Shown here: in pieces, positions 8,179-15,967 of the stretch
How the letters are laid out: each line of letters starts with the position of its first letter
Numbering within the stretch: the first letter of the stretch is position 1
DNA from: JAKFDI01 sp044508835
GTDB taxonomy: Bacteria > Pseudomonadota > Gammaproteobacteria > Burkholderiales > Burkholderiaceae_C
DNA: 64,000 nucleotides
Assembly (NCBI GenBank): GCA_044508835.1
Contig: JBIQHD010000009.1
Coordinates: forward strand, 62,001 to 126,000
Direction: 5' to 3'
Position numbers and translations under genes: made by a program
The notes under the pieces: generated by a model
What the model was told of the DNA's origin: nothing
The model's input: the letters and a program-made list of their open reading frames with translations, nothing else
The model's database searches: none

Positions 8179-9879
8179 TCATTCGCCGAACACGACGCGA
8201 CCACTGGCGTGGGCGCCGGCCTCGGAGGAGAAGCGAAATCCCAGCACGCCGGCGGCCGCCGTCCATTGCAGATCGAGCCGCAAACGCATGCCCGGCAGCA
8301 CCGGGCGCTGAAACTTCAGCGCGTCGAGGCGCTCGAACCCCGCCGGCAGCACGAAGCATTCGCGGGCAAGCCGCATCACCCAGTCGATCTGAGCGACACC
8401 CGGCACCATGGGTCGGTCGGGAAAATGCCCGTCGAAGACGAGCAGGTCGGGCGCGATGTCGAGCCAGGTCTGCGCCGTATCCGCCTCGCGAACAACCCAT
8501 TGCGCCACGGGCACGACCGGACGGAACAGCGCAGCCAGCAAGGCTTCGGTGCTCTTGCCCTGAGCATTCACCGGAATCGTCGGCACGTAACGCCAGCTGC
8601 GCGGCAACACCACCCGCTCGAAGCCTTGCAGCAAGGCGCTGCGCAGGCGCTCGTTGAGCGCGCGCTTGCCTTCGTGCTGCAGCACCTCGCGCCCCAGATC
8701 GGTCAACCGCGCAACCACGGCAAGACGCGGCGTGGCGTCGCCACCGAGCACGATCACCCGGGCTTCAGCCACTTCGACGCAGCGGGAAAGCGCAGCCTCG
8801 AGGGCGGACAGCGAGACGCGCTTCTCCTCGACCTTGACGATCCGGTCCACACGGCCGAGCAGGACGAAACCGCCGCCATCGGCGGGCGCAAGCGCACGCA
8901 CCCGGTCTGTCGTGGTCAGCCATTGATCGTCCGGCAGATGGCCGGAGCGCACCGCGAGCAGTTCACCATCGACCCGCCAGTCGACTTGGCTCAGAAGAGT
9001 CCAACGCTCGCCATGCGCGGCCCGTTGACGCCATGCAATGCCGCCGGTCTCGGAACTGCCGAACACTTCGACCGGAGACTGGCCCAGCAGATCGAGGCAG
9101 GCTTGCGACGCCTCGGCAGGCAACGGCCCGCCGGACGAAAAGACCGCCCGCAGCCGGCGGCGCGCGGCAATCCATCCGGACATCTCGCCCAACCGCTTCA
9201 GGTGCGCCGGGCTGGACACCAGGACGCACGCATGTTCTGCGAGGCGAGCAGCCATCTGCTCGGGATAGACGAGCCGCTCCGACGCGAATGCACGGCCGGC
9301 AGCCAGCGGCCAGAGCGTGCAGAAAAGCAGGCCATAGATATGCTGGTGCGTGACCGTCGCATGGATCCGGGCCGAGCCGTCCGCATCGAACCGGCTGCCG
9401 AGATCGGCCTGGAGCGCGTGAACCTCGGCATCCAGTTGCGCCAGGCACTTGTGGATGGCGACCGGTTCGCCGCTCGATCCCGAGGTGTAGATGACGAGCC
9501 CCGTCTGCCGAAGATCGAGCGGCGCGAGTGTGCCGGCCGCACCCAGGCTTCCCGCCGCGGTCATCGCACCGGGAAGATCGCCCGCGTAAGCATCGACTTG
9601 CGGCAGCAGCCGCCGCAAGGTGTCCGGCTGGGCATCGCCCGGCAGATAAACGAGCTTGCCCGCGTGCCAGGCGCCGTACAACGCGGCGGCGAAGTGATAC
9701 CCGTCTTCGAAATACAGCGCGACGCGCGGCCCCGCTTGTGCCGCAAAGGCCGCCTGCCATGCATGAACGTCGGCCAGAAAAGCTTCGCGCAGGACAAGCC
9801 GGCCTGCGCGCAGGGCGATCGGCCGTCCGCTCAGCCCGGACCGCGCCGCCACGTCGGGAAGTGCCAGCCACTCAGACAT
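8179..9879 (-). CDS. fused acyl/aryl-ACP ligase and 3-hydroxyacyl-ACP dehydratase (ApeH-ApeI fusion)
   Basis: A 566-residue two-domain protein. Residues 1-450 form an adenylate-forming ligase: YTSGSSGEP (131-139) is the phosphate-binding loop, FGSSETGG (273-280) the A5 motif, LLGRVDRIVKVEEKRVSL (340-357) the hinge and Lys442 in NAQGKS the catalytic lysine. Residues 455-566 form a hot-dog dehydratase with the catalytic His in DGHFPDRP (483-490) and the VPGV turn. The ligase half would load the aryl starter onto an ACP and the dehydratase half would form the double bonds. I know these as separate ApeH and ApeI proteins in described clusters, and no frameshift is visible at the junction. The start overlaps the upstream gene by eight bases. 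Confidence 0.9.
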   Translation of the reverse strand: MSEWLALPDVAARSGLSGRPIALRAGRLVLREAFLADVHAWQAAFAAQAGPRVALYFEDGYHFAAALYGAWHAGKLVYLPGDAQPDTLRRLLPQVDAYAGDLPGAMTAAGSLGAAGTLAPLDLRQTGLVIYTSGSSGEPVAIHKCLAQLDAEVHALQADLGSRFDADGSARIHATVTHQHIYGLLFCTLWPLAAGRAFASERLVYPEQMAARLAEHACVLVSSPAHLKRLGEMSGWIAARRRLRAVFSSGGPLPAEASQACLDLLGQSPVEVFGSSETGGIAWRQRAAHGERWTLLSQVDWRVDGELLAVRSGHLPDDQWLTTTDRVRALAPADGGGFVLLGRVDRIVKVEEKRVSLSALEAALSRCVEVAEARVIVLGGDATPRLAVVARLTDLGREVLQHEGKRALNERLRSALLQGFERVVLPRSWRYVPTIPVNAQGKSTEALLAALFRPVVPVAQWVVREADTAQTWLDIAPDLLVFDGHFPDRPMVPGVAQIDWVMRLARECFVLPAGFERLDALKFQRPVLPGMRLRLDLQWTAAAGVLGFRFSSEAGAHASGRVVFGE

Positions 9880-10435
9880 GCACGCCTTCCGACGCCACGC
9901 GCGCCTTCATCCGGCGTCGTACGCACCATTCACCCGCAAAGAGCGCGCCCATCAGACCGTAGGCCACGAGTCCGTTGTACAGCGCCCATGTCTCATGCGA
10001 GCCGCACAGCGCCGTCGCGATGGCCAACATGCCGTTGACCACGAAGAAGCCACACCACACCTGCGTGACCCGGCGGGTGTAGGCCACGGCTGCCGGGAGC
10101 AGGTGCGGCTCGCTCAGCCGGGCCAGCCGTTCGATCACCGGGGGGCCGTTCAGCAGGCTCGCACCGAAGACGGCGAGAAGCACGCCATTCACAAGCACCG
10201 GATAGAGCTTCAACGGCAAGGCATCGTGGCTCAACACGCTGGTCAGCCCAAGCAAGGCCGCACCGGCCGCGGCTGCCAGCCAGACGGCATCCCGCGCGAC
10301 CCACGCCCGCGCCATGGCAGGGCCGACCAGCAGCAGCGCGAGCCAGTGCAGATCGACAAGGCCGAGCGCCGCGTAGACCATGAGCGGATAGCTCACGGTC
10401 ATCAGCGCCAGCAACACGAGGACAAGCTTGCGCAA
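9872..10435 (-). CDS. apeG: integral membrane protein, COG4648 type (ApeG-like)
   Basis: A 187-residue, strongly hydrophobic protein with about five to six predicted membrane segments and few charged residues outside the C-terminus. The position between the second ACP gene and the ligase gene, and the overall size, match the uncharacterised ApeG membrane protein. The TTG start is preceded by AAGG with six bases spacing and follows the ACP stop by nine bases; an ATG eleven codons on is the alternative. The function is unknown, and it may anchor the soluble synthase enzymes at the inner membrane. Confidence 0.75.
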   Translation of the reverse strand: MRKLVLVLLALMTVSYPLMVYAALGLVDLHWLALLLVGPAMARAWVARDAVWLAAAAGAALLGLTSVLSHDALPLKLYPVLVNGVLLAVFGASLLNGPPVIERLARLSEPHLLPAAVAYTRRVTQVWCGFFVVNGMLAIATALCGSHETWALYNGLVAYGLMGALFAGEWCVRRRMKARVASEGVHV

Positions 10436-10444
10436 GGGTTGCCT

Positions 10445-10702
10445 TCAGGCCAGGGCGGGGTTGTCGACGAGCCCGAACAGGGCATCGACCACGTCCTGCA
10501 CGGTTCGCACCGACTTGAACGCATCGGGTTGCAGGCGCTTGCCGGCCAGCGGCTTCAACTGCACGATCAGGTCGATCGCATCGATGCTGTCGATGTCGAG
10601 ATCGTCATAGAGCCTGGCTTCGGGTGTGATGCGCTCGGCGTCGATGTCGAAGGTCTCCTGCAGGATCGCAGTGATGTGCCGAAGGATGTCGTCTTTGGTC
10701 AT
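10445..10702 (-). CDS. apeF: acyl carrier protein (ApeF-like)
   Basis: An 85-residue acidic four-helix carrier protein. Ser39 in LDIDSIDAIDL is the phosphopantetheine attachment site in the expected second-helix context. It should carry either the aryl starter or the growing polyene. A second, different ACP gene lies immediately upstream, and paired ACPs are a hallmark of aryl-polyene clusters. The stop is nine bases ahead of the membrane-protein start. Confidence 0.93.
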   Translation of the reverse strand: MTKDDILRHITAILQETFDIDAERITPEARLYDDLDIDSIDAIDLIVQLKPLAGKRLQPDAFKSVRTVQDVVDALFGLVDNPALA

Positions 10703-10755
10703 GGATGGCCTCGTGTCGTGAATGGGGTGACGAGACGTGAGGAATGGGCGTGACG

Positions 10756-11016
10756 TCAGGTATTTCGCGATGCCGCCACGAAGGCGGCCAGCGTCTGGAC
10801 GCTGGCGAACTGGCGGCGTGTTTCCTCGGCGTCGGCCGACATGCTGATGCCATAGCGCTTTTGCAGCGCGAGGCCCAGTTCGAGCGCATCGATGGAATCG
10901 AGGCCCAGCCCGTCGCCGAACAACGGGGCCGTGGCATCGATGTCTTCCGCACGAGTGTCTTCGAGCGTCAGCGATGCGATGATGAGTTCCTTGATTTCTT
11001 GTTCAAGACGCTGCAC
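10756..11016 (-). CDS. apeE: acyl carrier protein (ApeE-like)
   Basis: An 86-residue carrier protein with phosphopantetheine Ser41 in GLDSIDALEL and the usual acidic second helix. Its sequence differs clearly from the neighbouring ACP, so the two probably serve different steps, as in known type II aryl-polyene systems. The first 14 bases overlap the 3' end of the PlsC-like acyltransferase gene. A gap of about 50 bases separates it from the next ACP gene. Confidence 0.92.
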   Translation of the reverse strand: MQRLEQEIKELIIASLTLEDTRAEDIDATAPLFGDGLGLDSIDALELGLALQKRYGISMSADAEETRRQFASVQTLAAFVAASRNT

Positions 11017-11782
11017 GGCAGGGCTCCAGGAAGAAGTAGTCGGTGAGGTGGTCGGTCAGTCGCCGGGCCGCCAGGGCTTCGCCGCAGTCGCCGGAGACAA
11101 AACGGTCGATGCGGATGTCGTCGCAGATCTCGATGCAGAAATGGGCTCGTCGCGGCGGGACGTGATACCAGCCGACGCCCTTGGTCAGCACCGGAGGCGA
11201 ACAGGAAATGCGGACCGGCGTGATGTCGATGGCTCCACGCACGGCAATATTGGCCGCGCCCCGCTGCAGCCGGGCCTTGCCGTTCAGCGGCGTGCGCGTG
11301 CCTTCGGGAAAGATGATGAGGTTGCTGCCCGCACGCACGGAAGCGATGCAGTCGCTCACCAGTTCCACGCCGGCATCGTTGCGCACGAAACCCGCGGCCC
11401 GTATCGGCCCGCGCGTGAACGCATTGCGCGCCAGACCGCCCTTGACGACGCAGTCGGCGCACTCGATCAACGAAATCAGGAAGACCACGTCGATCAACGA
11501 GGGATGGTTCGCCAGCACCAGCATTCCCCGGCGATGCCGTAGCCTGTGCGCGCCGTGCACTTCGACGCTGATCACCCCGACGGCCATCATCAGCCGCACG
11601 AAGAGCCGAAAGGCATGGTGAATGATCCAGCGGGAGAAAAGCATCCGGCGATGCGATTCGCGCACGAACAACGACAAGAGCGGATAGACCGCCAGACGCA
11701 TCAGCAGGCCACCCAGCCCGAAGGTCAGGAAGCACACCGCCGTAGCAACGATTCGCCAAAGGCGTCCGAGTCGGTCAAGCAT
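11003..11782 (-). CDS. apeD: 1-acyl-sn-glycerol-3-phosphate acyltransferase-like protein, PlsC type (ApeD-like)
   Basis: A 259-residue membrane-associated acyltransferase with a long hydrophobic N-terminus (residues 8-40). The catalytic NHPSLID (H-x4-D, residues 92-98) and the substrate-binding FPEGTRT (158-164) are both intact. It probably transfers the finished polyene or a fatty acid to a lipid acceptor. It is distinct from the LpxL-like acyltransferase further down, so the operon encodes two unrelated acyltransferases. The ATG overlaps the 3' end of the preceding gene by eight bases. Confidence 0.86.
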   Translation of the reverse strand: MLDRLGRLWRIVATAVCFLTFGLGGLLMRLAVYPLLSLFVRESHRRMLFSRWIIHHAFRLFVRLMMAVGVISVEVHGAHRLRHRRGMLVLANHPSLIDVVFLISLIECADCVVKGGLARNAFTRGPIRAAGFVRNDAGVELVSDCIASVRAGSNLIIFPEGTRTPLNGKARLQRGAANIAVRGAIDITPVRISCSPPVLTKGVGWYHVPPRRAHFCIEICDDIRIDRFVSGDCGEALAARRLTDHLTDYFFLEPCRAAS

Positions 11783-12518
11783 GGCGGCGCCAGGTCCACA
11801 CACGGTCATCGTCGTCGCGCCGCAGTTCCGGATCGCCGGACAGCATGAAGCGAAGCACGTCCAGGCCGAAGGGGAGCCGATGCTGCGCACTCACCGGCTG
11901 CGAAGCCGTACACGCCTCGACGCTCAGTTCGAACCGGCATTGATCGCCGGCTTGCGGCAGCGCCACACGCCAGGCCCAGGCGTAGCGGCACGCCGCCGCA
12001 TCGTCGAACGCCGCATAGGGTTCAGGCAACGGCGCGTCGTAGCAGACGATCAACACGTCGTCGGCGCCGTCATGAAGCAGCGCCACGGCTTCGACCACTG
12101 CCGCTGCGGCGCTGGCCGCGCCCGCCGAAACCGAGACATGGTTGCCGCGATCGGCGCGCGAGATCGAATACAGCGCACCAATGGCGTTGTGTACCGACAG
12201 CCCGAATGCCGTCGGGGAAAGTGGCTGGTCGCGCGCCTGTTCAGCCAGCAATGCCAAGGACCGGCCGGCATCGCCGTAGCGAGACGCCATCACGACAGGG
12301 GCATCGGCGAGCCCCTCGGCACACCAGTAAGCGGCCTGCAACGCGGTCTTGCCGAGCAGGCTCAGGCGTCGGCGCTCCATGGCACCCATCTCGCCAAGCT
12401 GCGGTTGCTCGTCTCCAGTGGGCAGCCACGGCCGCGCCGCCCACGCCACCCACTGCGCGGACGATGACAACGCTGGAGCGCATCCCCCCCATGTCTTGAT
12501 AGTGAATCCGAGGCTCAC
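11775..12518 (-). CDS. apeC: beta-ketoacyl synthase-like chain-length factor (ApeC-like)
   Basis: A 247-residue protein resembling only the N-terminal half of a ketosynthase. It has the SVHNAIGALYSI segment, but the site of the catalytic Cys reads VSAGAASAAAAV, so it cannot condense substrates itself. Such proteins pair with the active ketosynthase as chain-length factor in aryl-polyene synthesis. It is the first gene of the operon, with a GTG start. No strong ribosome binding site is seen; a GAGG lies rather far upstream. The 180 bases ahead hold the candidate promoter and a leader hairpin. Confidence 0.85.
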   Translation of the reverse strand: MSLGFTIKTWGGCAPALSSSAQWVAWAARPWLPTGDEQPQLGEMGAMERRRLSLLGKTALQAAYWCAEGLADAPVVMASRYGDAGRSLALLAEQARDQPLSPTAFGLSVHNAIGALYSISRADRGNHVSVSAGAASAAAAVVEAVALLHDGADDVLIVCYDAPLPEPYAAFDDAAACRYAWAWRVALPQAGDQCRFELSVEACTASQPVSAQHRLPFGLDVLRFMLSGDPELRRDDDDRVWTWRRHA

Positions 12519-12640
12519 GATTGCAACGTAAACACCTCGACACGCTTGATAACGTGCCGGCCGAGGCGTCGGCTTCTCCCTCAGAAGCCGATCGGCGCGC
12601 CTCGTTGTTATAGGGAAAATTCTACGCGCTCGATTCGGCG
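12519..12640 (-). promoter_or_regulatory. leader and candidate promoter of the aryl-polyene operon
   Basis: On the minus strand two AT-rich hexamers stand out from GC-rich surroundings: TATAAC (12607-12612) and TAGAAT (12619-12624). Either could be a -10 element, giving an untranslated leader of roughly 80-100 bases that contains the hairpin at 12570-12590. No convincing -35 hexamer is visible. An activator-dependent promoter is therefore possible. Confidence 0.4.
12570..12590 (-). repeat. perfect 8-bp inverted repeat in the operon leader
   Basis: Arms CGGCTTCT and AGAAGCCG flank a five-base loop. The element lies between the candidate promoter and the first start codon of the pigment operon, so it could be a leader hairpin or a regulator operator. 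There is no T-tract on the operon side, which argues against a simple terminator. Confidence 0.6.
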
Positions 12641-12718
12641 GCGGCGGATGCGAGAACTGGCAAAGTCGGCGCCGACGAAGCCGTCAGCCAGATCGCAGAC
12701 CTATGAAGGATCGTGAAA

Positions 12719-12752
12719 GTGGACAGCTTTGATCAAGCTCAAAGCTGTCCAC
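12719..12752. repeat. perfect 14-bp inverted repeat with 6-base spacer
   Basis: Arms GTGGACAGCTTTGA and TCAAAGCTGTCCAC flank TCAAGC. It lies in the divergent gap between the pigment operon and the lipoprotein gene. The AT-containing, fully symmetric arms are unlike the surrounding sequence. No T-run follows on either strand, so an operator, a mobile-element end or an RNA hairpin are all possible. Confidence 0.75.
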
Positions 12753-12848
12753 CTGCCGGATCCCATTGGAGCCAAGGTCTGGCGAACTGCAGAAGCGCCC
12801 GGCATGTCGCCGCAGCACGAAGAACTCTCGACCGAGGAAGGATTCCCC

Positions 12849-13286
12849 ATGGCTTTCGGAAGAACAATCACCACGGGTTTGCTGGTGTCTGTCGCACTGG
12901 GCGGATGCGCCATCCACCAAACCGTCAAGCCCGTCGAAGGGCTTGAAGGCCGGCAAGTGTGCATCATCGAGAATCCTGCGGTGAGAGCAGGCTTCATTGA
13001 GGCGTACAAGAGGTCCCTCGTGAACAAGGGCTATGTCGTGCGCCAATTGCCCGCATCAGCGGCCATGACGGATTGCCCTGTCACGTCGACTTATTCGGCG
13101 AATTGGCGCTGGGACCTCGCCCTCTATCTGGCCTACGCAGAGATCAAGGTCTATCGAGACGCCAAACCCGTGGGCGAGGCGAAATATGACTCGCAGCGCG
13201 GCGGTGCCAATTTGGCAAAGTTCATTGATGCCGAGCAAAAAGTCGACGAGCTCGTGAATCAGCTCTTCCCGGCGACCGGAAGTTGA
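12849..13286 (+). CDS. Sbal_3080-family-like small lipoprotein
   Basis: A 145-residue lipoprotein with a clean signal peptide ending in ALGGC (Cys20 lipidated). The mature part begins AIHQTVKPVEG and contains VCIIENPAVRAGF, a central TANWRWDLALYL-like stretch (here SANWRWDLALYL) and GEAKYDSQRGG. This pattern matches the Sbal_3080 lipoproteins as I remember them; their function is unknown. The ATG was chosen because AGGAAGG lies seven bases upstream and the signal peptide starts there, although the frame is open further upstream. It is divergent from the pigment operon and its neighbours downstream are broken genes. Confidence 0.82.
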   Translation: MAFGRTITTGLLVSVALGGCAIHQTVKPVEGLEGRQVCIIENPAVRAGFIEAYKRSLVNKGYVVRQLPASAAMTDCPVTSTYSANWRWDLALYLAYAEIKVYRDAKPVGEAKYDSQRGGANLAKFIDAEQKVDELVNQLFPATGS

Positions 13287-13440
13287 GAGCGCCGAGGGCG
13301 AACGCTGCCGCCAGCTTGCGTGGCCCAAGCATCGCCTTGTCGCGCTGACGGCTAGCCTTCAATGCCACCTCGTCACCCGAATCAGTCTCGACTGAGGCCG
13401 CGCGGGACGGGGACGCCACGTGGTGCTGGCCGCGGCAGGC

Positions 13441-13663
13441 AAGGCTGGCGCTCATCCCCGGCGTTCACCGCACGCCAGCGCGCGGTGCTTGCCCTGACGA
13501 ATGCGATGACCCGCGAGGTGCAGGTCGACCCGGGCGTCTTCGACGAGGTGCACCGGCACTTCGATGACCGGCAGCTGGTCGAGCTCGCCGCGACATCGCT
13601 GCCTACAACATGGTGTCGAGGTTCCTGGAAGCGCTGGCCATCCATTCCGACGATCGGCGCTGA
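13441..13663 (+). pseudogene. carboxymuconolactone decarboxylase/AhpD-like remnant with a frameshift
   Basis: One frame reads WRSSPAFTARQRAVLALTN, then EVHRHFDDRQLVELAAT, which is the C-terminal part of the carboxymuconolactone decarboxylase family. At about 13591-13594 the frame changes and IAAYNMVSRFLEAL continues in the next frame to a TGA at 13661. Loss of a single base explains this. The N-terminal part with the family's Cys-x-x-Cys is not recognisable upstream, so the gene is both truncated and frameshifted. The stretch 13287-13440 ahead of it shows nothing I can identify. Confidence 0.7.
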
Positions 13664-13697
13664 GCCCGCCGCCATCGGCGCCGACCTCCCGCGCGCC

Positions 13698-15318
13698 TCA
13701 ACGCTGCATGACGGCGATGTTGTCCGGCCGCGTACCGACGCCGAACCGGCCACTCGGAATCTCGGTGAGCTGTCCCGTGGTGGCATCGACGCGCGTGATC
13801 GAGATGGTGACATCCCAGGCATTCGCCAGATAGGCATACGTGCCCGTCGCACTGAACGTGACGTCGCTGAACCCCGTGAAGCCGTACGCAAGCGCCGGAT
13901 CCTCCGTCAGTGCGCCCGTGGCGGGGTCGATGTCGAAGCCCAGAAGCTGCCCGCCGTTGCCCGTCGCCACATAGGCTCGCGTTCCTGCGGGATGGATGAC
14001 GACGGATTTCCAGCCCCAGCCGTTGTACGACGCAGTGAAGGGACTGCCGGGAACGGCGGTGAGGGCACCGGTGCCGGCGTCGACGCTGAAGGCTGCCACG
14101 CTGGCCTCCCCGTTCACGGCATACACCACCGTTCCTGCGGCATTGACCGTGATGCCATTGGGCGATCCGCCGGTTCCGGCCGAAGCCTTGAAGGTGAGCG
14201 CGCCCGTGGCGGGATCGATGCCATAGGCCCAGACGTCGCCGCTGTTCTGATTGGTCACGTAGGCGCAAATCCCGGCCGCGCACCACCATCTTGCTCGGCA
14301 CGGTGCCGGCGGCAAACGGGCTTCCGGCAACGGCTGCCAATGCGCCGGTGACCGGGTCGATGCTGTAGGCCGAGATGCTGTTGTCGTTGGCGTTCGCCAC
14401 GTAGACGAAGGTTCCGACCGCATTGAGGGCGATGGCGTTGGGGCCCGCGCCAGCCGCGAACGGGCTGCCGGCCACCTCCGTGAGTGCGCCGGTGGCAGGG
14501 TCGATGTCGTAGGCCGACACCGTGTTGTCGCTGCGATTGGTCACGTACGCGAAGGTCCCCGCCGGGTGGAGGGCGATCCAGTGCCGCTGCGTCCCTGCCG
14601 CGAACGGGCTGCCTGGAATGGCGCTGCGAGCGCCCGTGAGGGGATCGACGCGATACCCCTGGATCGTGGCGGGGCACATACACATACAACGGATCGGCCG
14701 CGCACGTCACGCTCACGCTGGACACATGCGCGGCGATGCCGGCGCCCGAGCCGTTCGAGACGGTGCAGGTCTGATCGACGGGTTGCGTCCCCACGATGAC
14801 GGCGTAGCTGCTGCCATGGGCCACCGGCGTGGAGAAGCCGAACGCACGTCGGCCTGACGGTCCTGGGATCGCTGCCGTTATTCAGCAGAGTGACCTGGGC
14901 TCCGCCGGCAAGGCCCGTGACCGTGCCGCCGATGGTGTAGGTGTGGGTCGAGCAGGTGACGATGGCGTGGGACACCGCTGCCGTGATACCCGCACCCGAG
15001 CCGTTGGAGACCGTGCAGGTCTGACCGGCAGGCTGCGTTGCCACCGTGATGGCATAGCTGCCGTCGTGCGCCACCGGCGTGGCGAAGGTGAATGGCCCAT
15101 TGGCACTCACCGAGAGCGGGTCGTCGACCTGGTTGTTCAGGACGAGCTGCGTCCCGCTCGCCAAGCCCGTGACCGTGCTGCCGATCGCGCGGACTGCCGG
15201 GACCTCCGGTCTTTCTTCGCCTCCGCCGCAAGCAGCCAGGAGCATGGAAAGCCCGGTGAAAACTGCCAGGAGCAGGAATGTGGAATGCAGGGGTTCGTCG
15301 GGTAGTGACCGCCCGCAT
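13698..15318 (-). pseudogene. YVTN-type beta-propeller lipoprotein gene broken by several frameshifts
   Basis: Read right to left, the pieces give a lipoprotein start (SMLLAACGGGEE near 15245), two Ig-like repeat modules (TVTGLASGTQL and TVTGLAGGAQV, each ending in a TCTVSNGSGAGI element) and then several beta-propeller blades of the type AYDIDPATGALTEVAGSPF. Frame changes are needed near 14850 (apparently two lost bases), 14680 and 14280, and probably one more near 15290 to connect an ATG to the signal peptide. The intact parent would be a secreted propeller protein of about 520 residues. Neighbouring genes have no such breaks, which favours decay, but sequencing error cannot be excluded. 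Confidence 0.72.
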
Positions 15319-15508
15319 TCTGGTCAGGCCTCACCATTCGATACCCCGAAAAGCCGGCCATCCGCACCACATATGACCGACGGGTCGGTTCGTGCTCAAA
15401 GCCCGGCTACCGGAACTCGCCGATCCTTCAGGTTCCGGCGATTCGTGTCCGTTCGGCGAGGGGTTGCCGAATCCCACGACAGCGTGCGCTGGTCGCCCGA
15501 TGCCCCGA

Positions 15509-15584
15509 TGGCGCGCCCGGCTGGGATCGAACCAGCAACCCCTGCCTTCGGAGGGCAGTACTCTATCCATTGAGCTACGGGCGC
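15509..15584 (-). tRNA. tRNA-Arg (anticodon CCG)
   Basis: All 76 bases fold as a cloverleaf. The acceptor stem is GCGCCCG/CGGGCGC with discriminator G and an encoded CCA; the D-stem is GCTC/GAGT, the anticodon stem CTGCC/GGCAG with loop CTCCGAA, the variable loop has five bases and the T-arm is GCTGG-TTCGATC-CCAGC. The anticodon CCG reads CGG arginine codons. A TAGAAT hexamer at 15596-15601 on the same strand is a candidate -10 element. The 3' end faces the degraded zone and the pigment cluster, the usual geometry for islands integrated at tRNA genes. Confidence 0.97.
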
Positions 15585-15628
15585 AGAAGGCGCGGATTCT
15601 ACCTTCCGCCCTCGCCTTCGAGGCGGGC

Positions 15629-15967
15629 TCAGCCGAGCGGCGGCGGCGCGGGGTCGCGGTTGTTCCGCCGGCGGAAGAGCGCGGCGCGCGCGAGCAGCAT
15701 GGTGGTGATGGGCGCGGTGATCGACAGCAGGATGATGATCACCCAGGCATGCAGCGCGAGCTGCCCGCGATGCGCCGAGAAGTAGACGACGGACGCCAGC
15801 GTCACGCTCCACGCGCCGAGCGTGTAGGCCAGCGCCGGCGGGTGCATGCGCTGGAAGTAGTCGGGAAGCCGCACGAGGCCGATCGCGCCGGTGAGCGCGG
15901 AGATGCCGCTCAGCACCAGCAGCACCGACACCACGGCCTCGACCCAGAACGGGATGCCGTTGCTCAT
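15629..15967 (-). CDS. mrpG: Mrp-type Na+/H+ antiporter subunit G
   Basis: A 112-residue protein with three membrane helices. The loop GLVRLPDYFQRMHPPALAYTLG is the signature of MnhG/PhaG/MrpG. It is the last subunit gene of the operon and starts four bases inside mrpF (ATGA). The subunit belongs to the multi-protein antiporter that expels Na+ or K+ in exchange for protons. Confidence 0.94.
   Translation of the reverse strand: MSNGIPFWVEAVVSVLLVLSGISALTGAIGLVRLPDYFQRMHPPALAYTLGAWSVTLASVVYFSAHRGQLALHAWVIIILLSITAPITTMLLARAALFRRRNNRDPAPPPLG

Noticed and set aside
15246..15508. Integrase or attachment gene beside the tRNA
   Set aside because: Only short hairpins (for example TTCGGC/GCCGAA) and antisense frames are present; no recombinase motif was found.
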